Source: Acidobacteriaceae bacterium
GTDB lineage: Bacteria; Acidobacteriota; Terriglobia; Bryobacterales; Bryobacteraceae
Reading direction: 5' to 3'
Length of the DNA stretch: 34,497 bases
NCBI GenBank assembly: GCA_019240405.1
Contig: JAFAYL010000023.1
Location: 1 to 34,497 of the forward strand
Below, one piece after another: positions 7,364 to 16,502 of the stretch. Position 1 is the stretch's first letter, and each line of letters opens with the position of its first letter. The notes below the pieces were generated by a model that ran no database searches, was not told the origin of the DNA, and was given only the letters and a program-made list of their open reading frames with translations. The translations under genes and the position numbers were made by a program.

Positions 7364-8298
7364 ATTCATCGAGCACGAAAGAGCCGCCCGGAAAGGACAA
7401 AGGAATACGTGGCTGCGCATGAAAACCAGCGCCACATCCCTTCAAGCGTTTTTTCGGAAAGAAAACCGTTTACCTGATCACGCAACTCGATGTTGAAAAG
7501 TACAAACTATGGCGTTTAGAGGGCGACGCGACGACAACCGCGGTTAAGCCGATTACGGTCCGTCATGATCTGGATACGCTCTCGCTGTTCTTTAAGTGGG
7601 CGGAGCAAGCAAGATACGGACGAGGCAACTTAGTCAAGAACGTGAAGAAACCGCCAGAGGGAAATACGGAACGCATGCACATCCATACGGTGAATGAGGA
7701 GCGACGGTATTTCCAATTTTTAGAGCAGCACAGTGTAACTGAGAACAGAAATCTCTACGATTTGGGTCGCTTGATGATTAACCAGGGACTCCGCCCTGAT
7801 GAAGCGATGGCTCTGGAGAAATCTGCGGTCGATCTCGATCATCGTCTCCTCTGGGCGACAAAATCCAAAACAAAAAAGGGTCTCCGCGGGCTCAAGTTGA
7901 CGGTAGAAAGTTGGCAAATTGTAGCGCGGCGGATGGGTGTCGATAGCAAGTGGATTTTTCCCAGTTCACGCCGACCGGGGCAGCACATCACAAAGCTGAA
8001 CTGTCCCCACGACCGGGTGCTCGCGAAACTTGGGATGAAGTTCGTCCTCTACGATTTCAGACATACCTTCGCGACGCGAATGGTCGAAGCGGGAATTGAT
8101 CTCGCAACACTAAAGGATGTGATGGGTCATACAGACATTCGCACCACGATGCGGTACGTGCACGTCACGCGAGAGCACCAGGATCGCGCAATGGAGAAAT
8201 TCGAGGCAGAACGTCTACGCATCGAGAAGAAATACGAAGAAGATCAGCGGCGACAAGCGTCAGCGATAAGCATACCCCGAACGGAACGTTTGAATTAA
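7158..8298 (+). pseudogene. Tyrosine recombinase/phage-type integrase, split by a 1-nt frameshift
   Basis: Two frames together encode one site-specific recombinase. The first (7158-7496) carries the start of the arm and core-binding region (YRFTFRGQDVFQATGLEDT, IDEFIEHERAARKGQ). The second resumes as KKTVYLITQLDVEKYK and runs to 8298. Removing one T from the T6 run at 7449-7454 joins them as LQAFFGKKTVYL and gives 379 codons, a normal length. In that fused numbering the catalytic residues are Arg212 (GLRPDEA), Lys in the TKSKTKKG hairpin, Arg301 and following His in YDFRHTFATR, His324 (GHTDIRTTMRY) and nucleophile Tyr333. The first His of the HxxR box is Tyr. As written the enzyme is broken, but a homopolymer sequencing error or +1 slippage would restore it. 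It should move the surrounding island. Confidence 0.85.
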
Positions 8299-8838
8299 AG
8301 TGGCACAATCGCCTACGTCGCGCTAATGAGCCGAACAACGATATTCTTTGGAATTGCCGAGACGGACGCTGGTCAGCTGCGGCGTCTCCTATTGCGGACT
8401 GCAGGCGACTGATGCAGGTCCGTTGGTCGGTCTCGGTAATCCACTGAAACCCGGCGCGAACACTATCATTTCAAAACCCTCCAATGGGACGAGCCGATCC
8501 AGAACGACATTGGGTATAACTGCCGGGTCGGTTGGAGCAAACTTTTCTTTAAGGCGTCAAGTGGATCTGCGTGCGTGCTAGTCGCTTACAGGAGCGCACC
8601 CATCCGAAAAATTAACGCGATCCTGGATGTACGCGGACTTGTCGGGGTAATCACAGAGGAGCAGTGCATTCGCGACGACGCAATAATTGAGATCCCACGA
8701 TTCACAGAGCAGGTGATGGTGGAAGAAGGGGTTCGCGATCACCATCGACCGAGGTGTTCATCCGTGGCTTTTCTTTTTATCCTGCCTCTCTGGACCGCCG
8801 ACGGTTAAGCCTGCTAAGCTGAGATCGCACATTGAGGG
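8299..8838. other. 540-nt gap without a supported gene
   Basis: Short open frames exist on both strands (for example 8348-8581 plus, and a 55-codon frame at 8745-8578 minus), but none shows a family pattern or a good ribosome binding site. The stretch lies directly after the recombinase gene, where an attachment site would be expected; I could not find a convincing repeated core within the window. Confidence 0.4.
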
Positions 8839-10419
8839 GTGCATCTCGTCCGCGGAAAGGGATTATCCCCACCTTCTCGTTTTGCGGGTCATCACAACCC
8901 ACTCTCTTCTCGCCCGACGAAGCGGACCACCGGCTCTTACGAAGGAGTGAGTCATGTAATCACGCGAACTTCCGGTGCGCCCGCCAGTTTTGCCGCGTTC
9001 GATATAATATTGGCAAAGCCGAAACTTCCCGATGCACTCCACGTCATTGCTCGCGAGCATGGATTTGGGAGCTGGCTGGCTCTCAAACTAACTGTGGAGG
9101 CGACTTCAGAGAATCCGGTTGAAGCACTGATAGCAGCCCTCAAAGCCAACGACGTTTCGCTCGTTCGCAATGTTCTAGCTCGTCATCCCTCTCTGAAGTC
9201 ACAAGTCAACGAGCCGCTGCCGGGTTACGGCTTCGACGCGCCGGCGATCATCGCTGCCGCTCATCACAACAACCAGGAGATCATTGACGTTCTCCTCGAC
9301 GCCGGCGCGAATATAAACGAACGCTCGCGCTGGTGGGCAGGCGGTTTCGGCGTACTCGATTCTGTGGGCCCGGAACTGGCAAATTACCTGATATCTCGCG
9401 GTGCCGTCGTCGACATTCACGCCGCTGCACGGCTCGGCATGATTGACCGCGTCCGTGAGTTGCTGGCCGATGCGCCGCAACTCGTTCATGCGCGCGGCGG
9501 TGACGGCCAACTCCCGCTCCACTTCGCAGCCACCGTTGAGATTGCCTCTCTACTGCTCGATCACAGTGCAGAGATTGACGCTCGTGACATTGATCACGAA
9601 TCGACCGCAGCACAGTATATGGTGTGTCAGCGACAGTACCTGGGGTGGCGGGAACCTTACCGGCACGACGTTGCCCGATTCCTGATCTCCCGCGGCGCAC
9701 AGACGGACCTCCTGATGGCATCCTCCGTCGGCGACCTCGTCCTTGTCGAACAGATACTGAACCACGATCCGGAGACCATTCGAACCACCGTAAGTGAACG
9801 CTACTTTCCAAAGCATGATCCGAAGTCCGGCGGCAGCATTTACATCTACGGTTTTGGTCTAACCAAGTCGCCGCACATGATCGCCCATCAGTTTGGCCAT
9901 ACGGCGGTTTTCGAATTGCTGATGCAGCGCAGCGCTCCGTGGCTGCGCCTCACCCAGGCGGCTGAAACGGGGAATGAACCGCTGGTTCAGCAAATCGCCC
10001 AGCAGCATCCCTCCATTCTCGCCCGTCTCAGCCCCAATGCCGCCCGCCGCATTGTCGGTGCGGCTGTAAGGAATAATACTCGTGCGGTAGAACTTCTGCT
10101 TGCGCAGGGCTGGCCATCGAATGCTGCCCTCGATAACAACCAGACAGCGTTGCACTATGCCGCATGGCACGGCAACCTCGCCATGGTACGCGCGCTTCTG
10201 GAGCACGACGCTTCACTGAATGTCTTCGAAAATGAGCACGGAGGGAGTCCGCTTGCCTGGGCACTGCATGGGTCCTTACATGGATGGCATCGTGACCAAG
10301 GAGACTACCCAGGCGTTGCCCATGCGCTTCTTGCGGCGGGAGCCCCGATTCCCAGACCGGAACGTCTGCTTGAAGCTACGCACGAGGTTCTGGAGATCAT
10401 CAGGCGTCATATCCCATGA
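8839..10419 (+). CDS. Ankyrin-repeat protein
   Basis: About 526 residues with ankyrin-type repeats: APAIIAAAHHNNQEIIDVLL then DAGANIN; VDIHAAARLGMIDRVRELLA; QLPLHFAATVEIASLLLDH; and near the end TALHYAAWHGNLAMVRALLE. The segment KLPDALHVIAREHGFGSWLA is the helix that precedes the repeats in a large acidobacterial family, whose members read ALAREYGFxSWxALK. Residues 1-65 do not resemble the family, and no clear ribosome binding site supports GTG 8839, so the true start may be later, perhaps near 8947, or the 5' end may be altered. No signal peptide is visible. Ankyrin proteins bind other proteins; no partner is suggested by the neighbours. Confidence 0.8.
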   Translation: MHLVRGKGLSPPSRFAGHHNPLSSRPTKRTTGSYEGVSHVITRTSGAPASFAAFDIILAKPKLPDALHVIAREHGFGSWLALKLTVEATSENPVEALIAALKANDVSLVRNVLARHPSLKSQVNEPLPGYGFDAPAIIAAAHHNNQEIIDVLLDAGANINERSRWWAGGFGVLDSVGPELANYLISRGAVVDIHAAARLGMIDRVRELLADAPQLVHARGGDGQLPLHFAATVEIASLLLDHSAEIDARDIDHESTAAQYMVCQRQYLGWREPYRHDVARFLISRGAQTDLLMASSVGDLVLVEQILNHDPETIRTTVSERYFPKHDPKSGGSIYIYGFGLTKSPHMIAHQFGHTAVFELLMQRSAPWLRLTQAAETGNEPLVQQIAQQHPSILARLSPNAARRIVGAAVRNNTRAVELLLAQGWPSNAALDNNQTALHYAAWHGNLAMVRALLEHDASLNVFENEHGGSPLAWALHGSLHGWHRDQGDYPGVAHALLAAGAPIPRPERLLEATHEVLEIIRRHIP

Positions 10420-10718
10420 ATCCAAAAGCTCCTCATATCGATAAAGTCATTGTTCGCCATTGATCCCGCGCTGTTTGACAGTCTGGAATATCAATCGTCG
10501 GCGCGCTCATTGCGAAAGTTTCTTGCCGGTGCAACAGGATAGGTCCCCGAAAACGAGCTTGGTTCTGGTTTCGAGGTACCCACCAGATTAGGGCCGCTCA
10601 GCCGATTTGACGGCACAAACTGAACGGCACCCCAAGCGTTAAGCCGAAACAGATGTACCGGATGGGATTTCTGCTTTGCCGGGTTCGTCGGCACTGCGCA
10701 TCAGAGCGCCACACGCGT
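10420..10718. other. Gap between two convergent genes
   Basis: A minus-strand frame at 10491-10694 is open but has no recognisable pattern, and no terminator hairpin with a T run is evident. I see nothing that I can support here. Confidence 0.4.
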
Positions 10719-11204
10719 TCATCCGACTTTCCATCTCCGTCCGACACGGTACGTCGAGTCGGACTGGATCTGCTCATACATTTTTCTCAGTTGGCCAGTG
10801 CTCCTCTTTAAGAGGTATTTTTTCGGAAGCGAAATACCTTGCGCCTGCTGCCATTCGGCGAGTACTCCGAGCAACTCCTCGCGTGTCAGTTTTAGGTCGA
10901 ATGACGGCGTGCGCCGATCCGAAGTTGATTTTGACCCCGATGTTCTGTTCCGAAGCTCAGCTGCATGTTGCTGAAACATAAACCGTTCCAGTCGTGAGAC
11001 TCGTACCAACAACTCTTCTATTGTTTTTTCAATGTCTCCAGTCTCCACGGTCCACTCAGTAACAGATTCTACGCCACTTGGCCAAGTGGCGTGCAAATTT
11101 TGTGCAAGATCGACCAGGAAAACGCGGGATTCTCGCATTCCGGGTTCGGTGCGAGAGTGACCCTGCGGGAGCAATAACCCCCTGAACATGCTGCTATTTA
11201 GCAA
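10719..11204 (-). CDS. Hypothetical protein, C-terminal helical domain
   Basis: I do not recognise this protein of up to 161 residues. A middle segment (IEKTIEELLVRVSRLERFMF) looks like a short coiled coil, and the C-terminal part reads LTREELLGVLAEWQQAQGIS and KYLLKRSTGQLRKMYEQIQS, a charged helical pattern typical of real small domains. The N-terminal ~40 residues are less convincing and the start is unresolved; an internal ATG giving MRESRVFLVDLAQ is an alternative. It lies just downstream of tRNA-Cys on the same strand, a usual place for laterally acquired genes. It has no predicted membrane segment. Confidence 0.45.
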   Translation of the reverse strand: MLNSSMFRGLLLPQGHSRTEPGMRESRVFLVDLAQNLHATWPSGVESVTEWTVETGDIEKTIEELLVRVSRLERFMFQQHAAELRNRTSGSKSTSDRRTPSFDLKLTREELLGVLAEWQQAQGISLPKKYLLKRSTGQLRKMYEQIQSDSTYRVGRRWKVG

Positions 11205-11213
11205 GGATTTTTT

Positions 11214-11288
<75 letters not shown>

Positions 11289-11470
11289 AATTGAGACCTT
11301 CTCGCACCATAACACATATCCTCCGCTTACCAAACACTGCCGCCGTTCCCAGCGCTACGCCGCAACACTCGCTTCGCACCCGCATGCCGATTCACCATTC
11401 TTGAACAGTGAGCCGCAACGGGCATAAACTGATGTCGTTCGCCAGAGCAGGGGTGAAAGGGGATTTTCAC

Positions 11471-14400
11471 ATGAATCTACAGAGGTGCGGTCTCACAGCG
11501 AAGCTAATCCTTATCAGTTTTCTCATCGCAGGTTGGCAGACTCAAATGTTTGGCCAGATCGAAACGGGGACGCTCGTTGGTACAGTAACGGATGCCACAG
11601 GAGCCGTCGTCGCGGGCGCTCGTATAGACATTCGAAGTGTCGCCACCGATCAGAACAGAGTGCTTCAAACCAATGCGGACGGCAGCTTCGTCGCCAGCGC
11701 CCTGCCGCCCGGCGCCTATGAGCTTCAGGTCCAACAACGCGGTTTCCAAACCTACAAGCGTGAAGACATCCTCATTTCCGTAGCGCAAACCCTTCGGCTC
11801 GACATCACCCTTCATCCGGGAACGCTACAGCAAGAGATCGTCGTGACAGGCGCTCCACCCCAACTCCAAACCGAGAGCGCCACGCTTGGACAAGTGGTCA
11901 CCCATGAGCAAGTGATTGATCTCCCACTGAACGGACGCAATTTCATGAATCTCGCGACGCTCAGCGCGGGTACGGCCTCTTCCGAGCCGGGTTCACGCGA
12001 TCAGAGCGCCGGTGGCTTCTCATCAAACGGGAATCGAAGCTACGACAACAATGTAATGCTTGATGGCGTCGACGACAACAGTCTCGCCCCCGATCAGCGC
12101 AACGGAACTGATTTCATACTTGCCCCTCCGCCCGATGCGATCGAGGAATTCAGAGTCGAGACCAATGGCTACGGACCCGAATTTGGGCGCGGCGGCGGCG
12201 CCGCGATCAACGTAGTTACTCGCTCGGGGACGAACGAGTATCATTTCTCGGTTTGGGAGTTCTTGCGGAACAACAAATTGGATGCACGCAACTTTTTCGA
12301 TTTCACTACCACCACTCCGCCGTTCAAACAAAACCAATTCGGCGGTGCAGTAGGCGGACCCATCATCCACGATCATCTGTTCTTTTTTGGTGATTACCAA
12401 GGCACGCGCACTCGCCAGTCGCAAACCTACGTCTCGATTGTGCCCACTGCCCAGGAGAAGCTTGGAAACTTCAGCGATGGATTTCTTGGGACCATCATCA
12501 ATCCGCTAACCGGTTCACCATTTCTGAATCAGCAGATCTCGCCTTCTCAGATAGACCCCGTCGCTCTACGACTCGCCCAGCTCTATCCCAACCCGAACAT
12601 TCCCGGAACCAACACGTTCGCCTATAACCCGGTTTGGGCCTTAGACACGAATCAATTCGATATCCGCGTCGACGAGCCCATCAACACTTCAAACCAGGTA
12701 TTCGAGCGTGTCAGTTGGTCGAAGCAGACTCGCAACCAGCCGGGTGGATTTCCTGGCGAAGGAATTGGCGTCGTCAATACCGGAAGCGGGACGAATATGA
12801 CTGTGCCGTCGTTTTCCGGAGCCATTGGATACACGCACATCTTCTCTCCAAATGTCGTAAACGATTTCCGCTTCGGATATGGTCGATTAAATGTTCAACA
12901 AGTCCAGTTCTATGCGAATCAAGACTTGTCGGCGCAATACGGAATTCCGGGAATTCCCTTCGTTTCGGGATTGAGCGGAGGTCTCCCACAGTTCAACATG
13001 TCAGATGTTCGGAATCTCGGAACGTCAGGATGCTATCCGACTTTCGAGATCACCAATGCTTACACATATCGCGACGTACTGAGCATTGTTAAGGGACAGC
13101 ACACGATGCGTATGGGCGCGGAATTTCGGCCCACGGAGTTTACGATTAATCAGCCGTGCCAGGGTCTTGGGCAGTTCTCCTACAGCGGGCAATTCTCGGG
13201 ATCGGGCTTTGCTGATTTTCTGCTGGGTCTTCCGGACGTCTCCTACCTGGCGAACTTTCACAACATCGATTACTTGCGGCAGAATGTCGCCGGCTTTTGG
13301 GGTGACACATGGCGTTTCAGCCGAACGCTCACTCTCGATTTCGGGTTGCGCTGGGAGTATCACACGCCGGTCTATGAGCGATTTAACGCGCAGGCTGCAC
13401 TCGGATTCAACAACGTCTATGATGTCTCGCGGCCTGTCACCCTTCCAGCCGGATTCCCATTTCCTGTCCAAAATGTCGGCCAGTATCTTTCAGATCCGCA
13501 GCACAATGACTGGGCGCCGCGGCTCGGTCTAGCCTATCAATTGAACGATAAAACAGTTCTGAGACTTTCTTATGGCGTTTTCTGGCAGGCAGAAGAGATC
13601 GGCACATATAGTAATCCAAGCCCCGGATTCGACCCACCGTTCTATATCGACGCGGTTTTTCCGGCCCTGAGCACCACGACGGTAAATCCAATCGTCAACG
13701 CTCTCGGTAAAGGTTTTCCACCGAACGCATTGACAGCCGGGTTCTTCCCCGATGCAATCTCATACGTTCGCGTTCAGCATGACCTTAAGGATGGCCGGGT
13801 TCAGCAATGGAACGTTGCTGTGCAGCGCACGCTGGGAGGAGGCACGACGCTTGAGCTCGCATACGCCGGCACGTACGGGTCGGATTTGATTAACCTGGCA
13901 GTGGGCAATCAGGCAACGCCGACCGCAGACCCGAACGCTCCGATTCAGCCGCGGCGTCCAATACCTATTCTTCAAACAGGAACTCAGGACATTCTCTCGA
14001 ACGCTTATTCGAATTACAACGGTCTGCTTGTGACGCTCCGAAGACAACTGTCAACTGGGCTGAATTTCAACATCGCTTATACCTGGAGTCATGCACTGGA
14101 TTTAGCCTCCAGCTCGAACCTCGGTAGTAAGAACAATGGGTTCTTCCGCGATTACAATCACCAGGATTGGGAATACGGGAATGCCGACTTTGATTCGCGT
14201 CATCGCCTCACCGCGACTGTGCAATGGGAAGTTCCAGTCGGACGCGGGCATGCATTCGCTGGTCGCTCGCCGGACTGGCTGAACAGCATCATTGGAGGGT
14301 GGAACACTTATTCTATATGGACACTGCAAAGCGGCCGGTGGTTCACGCCGGTATCAGCAGTTGATCCGTCGAATTCGAATAGTCAGAACCCGCGGCCCGA

Positions 14401-14737
14401 CGCGATCTGTAATCCGAACAAGAACGCGCCCCACACTACCGCTCATTGGTTTAATACCGCCTGTTTCGTCACTGCGCCTCAAGGTACATTCGGCAACACG
14501 GGACGAAATATAATTCTCGGGCCAGCGCTTTTTTACACGGATCTTTCTTTAGTGAAGGCCTGGAGATTTCACCAGGAACAGCGACACGTTGAATTTCGCG
14601 CCGAAGCGTTCAACGTTTTTAATCGAACCAACTTTGCAGAGATTGACGATCTGACTCCAGAGGACCGGACGTTCGGCCAAATCCAAACGGCGTTGCCGCC
14701 GCGTCAGATCCAATTGGCTCTAAAGCTGTATTGGTGA
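11471..14737 (+). CDS. TonB-dependent receptor, Oar-like, with carboxypeptidase-regulatory domain
   Basis: A 1088-residue outer-membrane protein. ATG 11471 follows AAAGGGGA and opens a signal peptide (LILISFLIAGWQTQMFGQ); the upstream GTG 11408 is less likely. Residues about 32-110 form a CarboxypepD_reg/Ig-like domain (GTLVGTVTDATGAVVAGARI through DGSFVASALPPGAYELQV). A plug-like region follows (VIDLPLNGRNFMNLATLSAG, SNGNRSYDNNVMLDGVDDNS) and then a long beta-barrel with repeated aromatic strand ends (FGLRWEYHTPVYERF, FRAEAFNVFNRTNFAE). The C-terminus RQIQLALKLYW ends in an aromatic residue as barrel proteins do. Such receptors are expanded in Acidobacteriota and probably import oligomers or bind polymers; the ligand is unknown. 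A peptidase gene follows after 79 bases. Confidence 0.93.
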   Translation: MNLQRCGLTAKLILISFLIAGWQTQMFGQIETGTLVGTVTDATGAVVAGARIDIRSVATDQNRVLQTNADGSFVASALPPGAYELQVQQRGFQTYKREDILISVAQTLRLDITLHPGTLQQEIVVTGAPPQLQTESATLGQVVTHEQVIDLPLNGRNFMNLATLSAGTASSEPGSRDQSAGGFSSNGNRSYDNNVMLDGVDDNSLAPDQRNGTDFILAPPPDAIEEFRVETNGYGPEFGRGGGAAINVVTRSGTNEYHFSVWEFLRNNKLDARNFFDFTTTTPPFKQNQFGGAVGGPIIHDHLFFFGDYQGTRTRQSQTYVSIVPTAQEKLGNFSDGFLGTIINPLTGSPFLNQQISPSQIDPVALRLAQLYPNPNIPGTNTFAYNPVWALDTNQFDIRVDEPINTSNQVFERVSWSKQTRNQPGGFPGEGIGVVNTGSGTNMTVPSFSGAIGYTHIFSPNVVNDFRFGYGRLNVQQVQFYANQDLSAQYGIPGIPFVSGLSGGLPQFNMSDVRNLGTSGCYPTFEITNAYTYRDVLSIVKGQHTMRMGAEFRPTEFTINQPCQGLGQFSYSGQFSGSGFADFLLGLPDVSYLANFHNIDYLRQNVAGFWGDTWRFSRTLTLDFGLRWEYHTPVYERFNAQAALGFNNVYDVSRPVTLPAGFPFPVQNVGQYLSDPQHNDWAPRLGLAYQLNDKTVLRLSYGVFWQAEEIGTYSNPSPGFDPPFYIDAVFPALSTTTVNPIVNALGKGFPPNALTAGFFPDAISYVRVQHDLKDGRVQQWNVAVQRTLGGGTTLELAYAGTYGSDLINLAVGNQATPTADPNAPIQPRRPIPILQTGTQDILSNAYSNYNGLLVTLRRQLSTGLNFNIAYTWSHALDLASSSNLGSKNNGFFRDYNHQDWEYGNADFDSRHRLTATVQWEVPVGRGHAFAGRSPDWLNSIIGGWNTYSIWTLQSGRWFTPVSAVDPSNSNSQNPRPDAICNPNKNAPHTTAHWFNTACFVTAPQGTFGNTGRNIILGPALFYTDLSLVKAWRFHQEQRHVEFRAEAFNVFNRTNFAEIDDLTPEDRTFGQIQTALPPRQIQLALKLYW

Positions 14738-14816
14738 TTGCAACTTCTATGTGGTTTGCGAGACTCGACATTTTCTCGCATTTATCTCGCGGTACGCTCA
14801 ATGTAAAGAATTTCTA

Positions 14817-16502
14817 ATGAGACTCGCTCTCGTCATATTTTGCTCCGCGATGCTGATTGATGCTGAAACGAAACCGACCGCTGCATTCCCTGATGCGGCC
14901 CAATTGAACCAAATGGCCGCGCGGTTCGCACCCACACCGCTGACCGTTGATGTCACGCATCTTAGCCCCGGAGACCGGGACGCTCTCATCAAACTGATCG
15001 AAGCGGGCCGCGTCATCGACGACATCTTTCTCCAGCAACTGTGGAGCGGTAACGAAAAGCTCTACCAGCAGCTTCAAAAAGACACCTCGCCGCTCGGGAA
15101 AGCGCGCCTGCACATGTTCGAGATCAACAAAAGCCCCTGGTCAGATCTCGACGCTCACCGAACTTTCTTGCCCGGCGTTCCTGATCGCAAACCCCTGGGT
15201 GCCAATTTCTATCCCGAAGACATGACGCGAGACGAATTTGACCGCTGGGTCTCGACTTTGCCCGATAAAGAAGGCGAGCTCGCCAAGAGTTTCTTCACCG
15301 TGATCCGGCGCGATCCCAGTTCCCGCCATCTGGAATCTGTCCCGTACTATCGCGAATATCAAGCAGATCTTCAGCGCGCGTCAGCATTACTGCGCGACGC
15401 CGCTGCTTTGACCGGCAACAATTCTTTAAAGCGTTTCCTTGAAACCCGAGCCGTCGCGTTTCTCAATGACGATTACTACGAGAGCGATCTAGCTTGGATG
15501 GATCTCGACGCGCCTCTCGACATCACGATTGGGCCTTATGAGACCTATAACGACGAGCTGTTCGGTTACAAAGCCGCGTTCGAAGCCTACATTTGTGTAA
15601 CCGATCCGGCGGAAACCGAAAGGCTTAAAGATTTTTCAAATCATCTCCAAGCCGTCGAGAATAACCTGCCAATCGATCCGGCTTACCGCAACCCCAAGCT
15701 CGGCGCGACCACTCCGATACGCGTTGTGAACGAAGTACTATCCGCGGGTGACGGCAATCACGGTGTGCAAACGGCAGCGTATAATCTGCCGAACGACGAG
15801 CGAGTCATTCAGCAAAAAGGCAGTAAGAAGGTGATGTTAAAGAATGTCCAGCATGCAAAGTTTGATGGCACGCTTCTCCCCATCTCGCGCGTTGTGTTGC
15901 GGGCCTCATCACAACCCAATCTCAGTTTCGACTGGTTCTTCACTCATATCCTTGCCCACGAGCTCAGCCACGGTATCGGTCCGCACGAGATTAAAGTGAA
16001 CGGGAAAACAAGCTCCGTTCGCCTTCAGTTAAAAGACCTCTACAGCACCATCGAAGAGGCCAAGGCTGATGTGACCGGGTTGTTCATGCTGCAATACTTC
16101 TTCGATAACGGCATTCTGCCGCGCGGCGAAAGCGATGAGAAAAACCTCTACACTACATTTCTGGCTTCATCTTTCCGCACCCTGCGGTTCGGCACCTCAG
16201 AGGCCCACGGGCGTGGCATGGCGCTCCAGTTCAATTATTTGATAAGACACGGAGGATTCATCGCGCTGCCCGATGGCACGTTCGATGTCGACTATTCCAA
16301 GATCAAAACTGTCGTTCGCGATCTCGCGCACGATCTATTGACACTGGAAGCGCAAGGCGATTATGCCGCGGCAAAGAAAATGCTCGATGAGCTCGCTTCC
16401 ATCGGGCCCGATCTAGCGAAAGCTCTCGATCGCCTCAAAGGCATTCCGGTCGATATCGAACCGATGTTTGCTACAGCGGATGAGCTTACGGAGCGCCGCT
16501 AA
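14817..16502 (+). CDS. Secreted M49-like zinc metallopeptidase (DPP III-related)
   Basis: A 561-residue protein starting at ATG 14817 with a signal peptide (RLALVIFCSAMLIDA). The zinc site reads HILAHELSHGIGPHEI, an HExxH (His381, Glu382, His385 in this numbering), with the third ligand expected in STIEEAKADVTGL about 28-29 residues later, as in the M49 peptidases, which use a Glu in EECRAD-like motifs. Classic DPP III has HEXXGH with one extra residue; the HELSHG form is typical of the bacterial Nudix-associated M49-like branch. The likely role is a periplasmic exo- or dipeptidyl-peptidase. It lies between a TonB receptor and a membrane protein, which suggests peptide uptake, but this is inference. 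The end overlaps the next gene by 23 bases, implying coupled translation. Confidence 0.82.
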   Translation: MRLALVIFCSAMLIDAETKPTAAFPDAAQLNQMAARFAPTPLTVDVTHLSPGDRDALIKLIEAGRVIDDIFLQQLWSGNEKLYQQLQKDTSPLGKARLHMFEINKSPWSDLDAHRTFLPGVPDRKPLGANFYPEDMTRDEFDRWVSTLPDKEGELAKSFFTVIRRDPSSRHLESVPYYREYQADLQRASALLRDAAALTGNNSLKRFLETRAVAFLNDDYYESDLAWMDLDAPLDITIGPYETYNDELFGYKAAFEAYICVTDPAETERLKDFSNHLQAVENNLPIDPAYRNPKLGATTPIRVVNEVLSAGDGNHGVQTAAYNLPNDERVIQQKGSKKVMLKNVQHAKFDGTLLPISRVVLRASSQPNLSFDWFFTHILAHELSHGIGPHEIKVNGKTSSVRLQLKDLYSTIEEAKADVTGLFMLQYFFDNGILPRGESDEKNLYTTFLASSFRTLRFGTSEAHGRGMALQFNYLIRHGGFIALPDGTFDVDYSKIKTVVRDLAHDLLTLEAQGDYAAAKKMLDELASIGPDLAKALDRLKGIPVDIEPMFATADELTERR

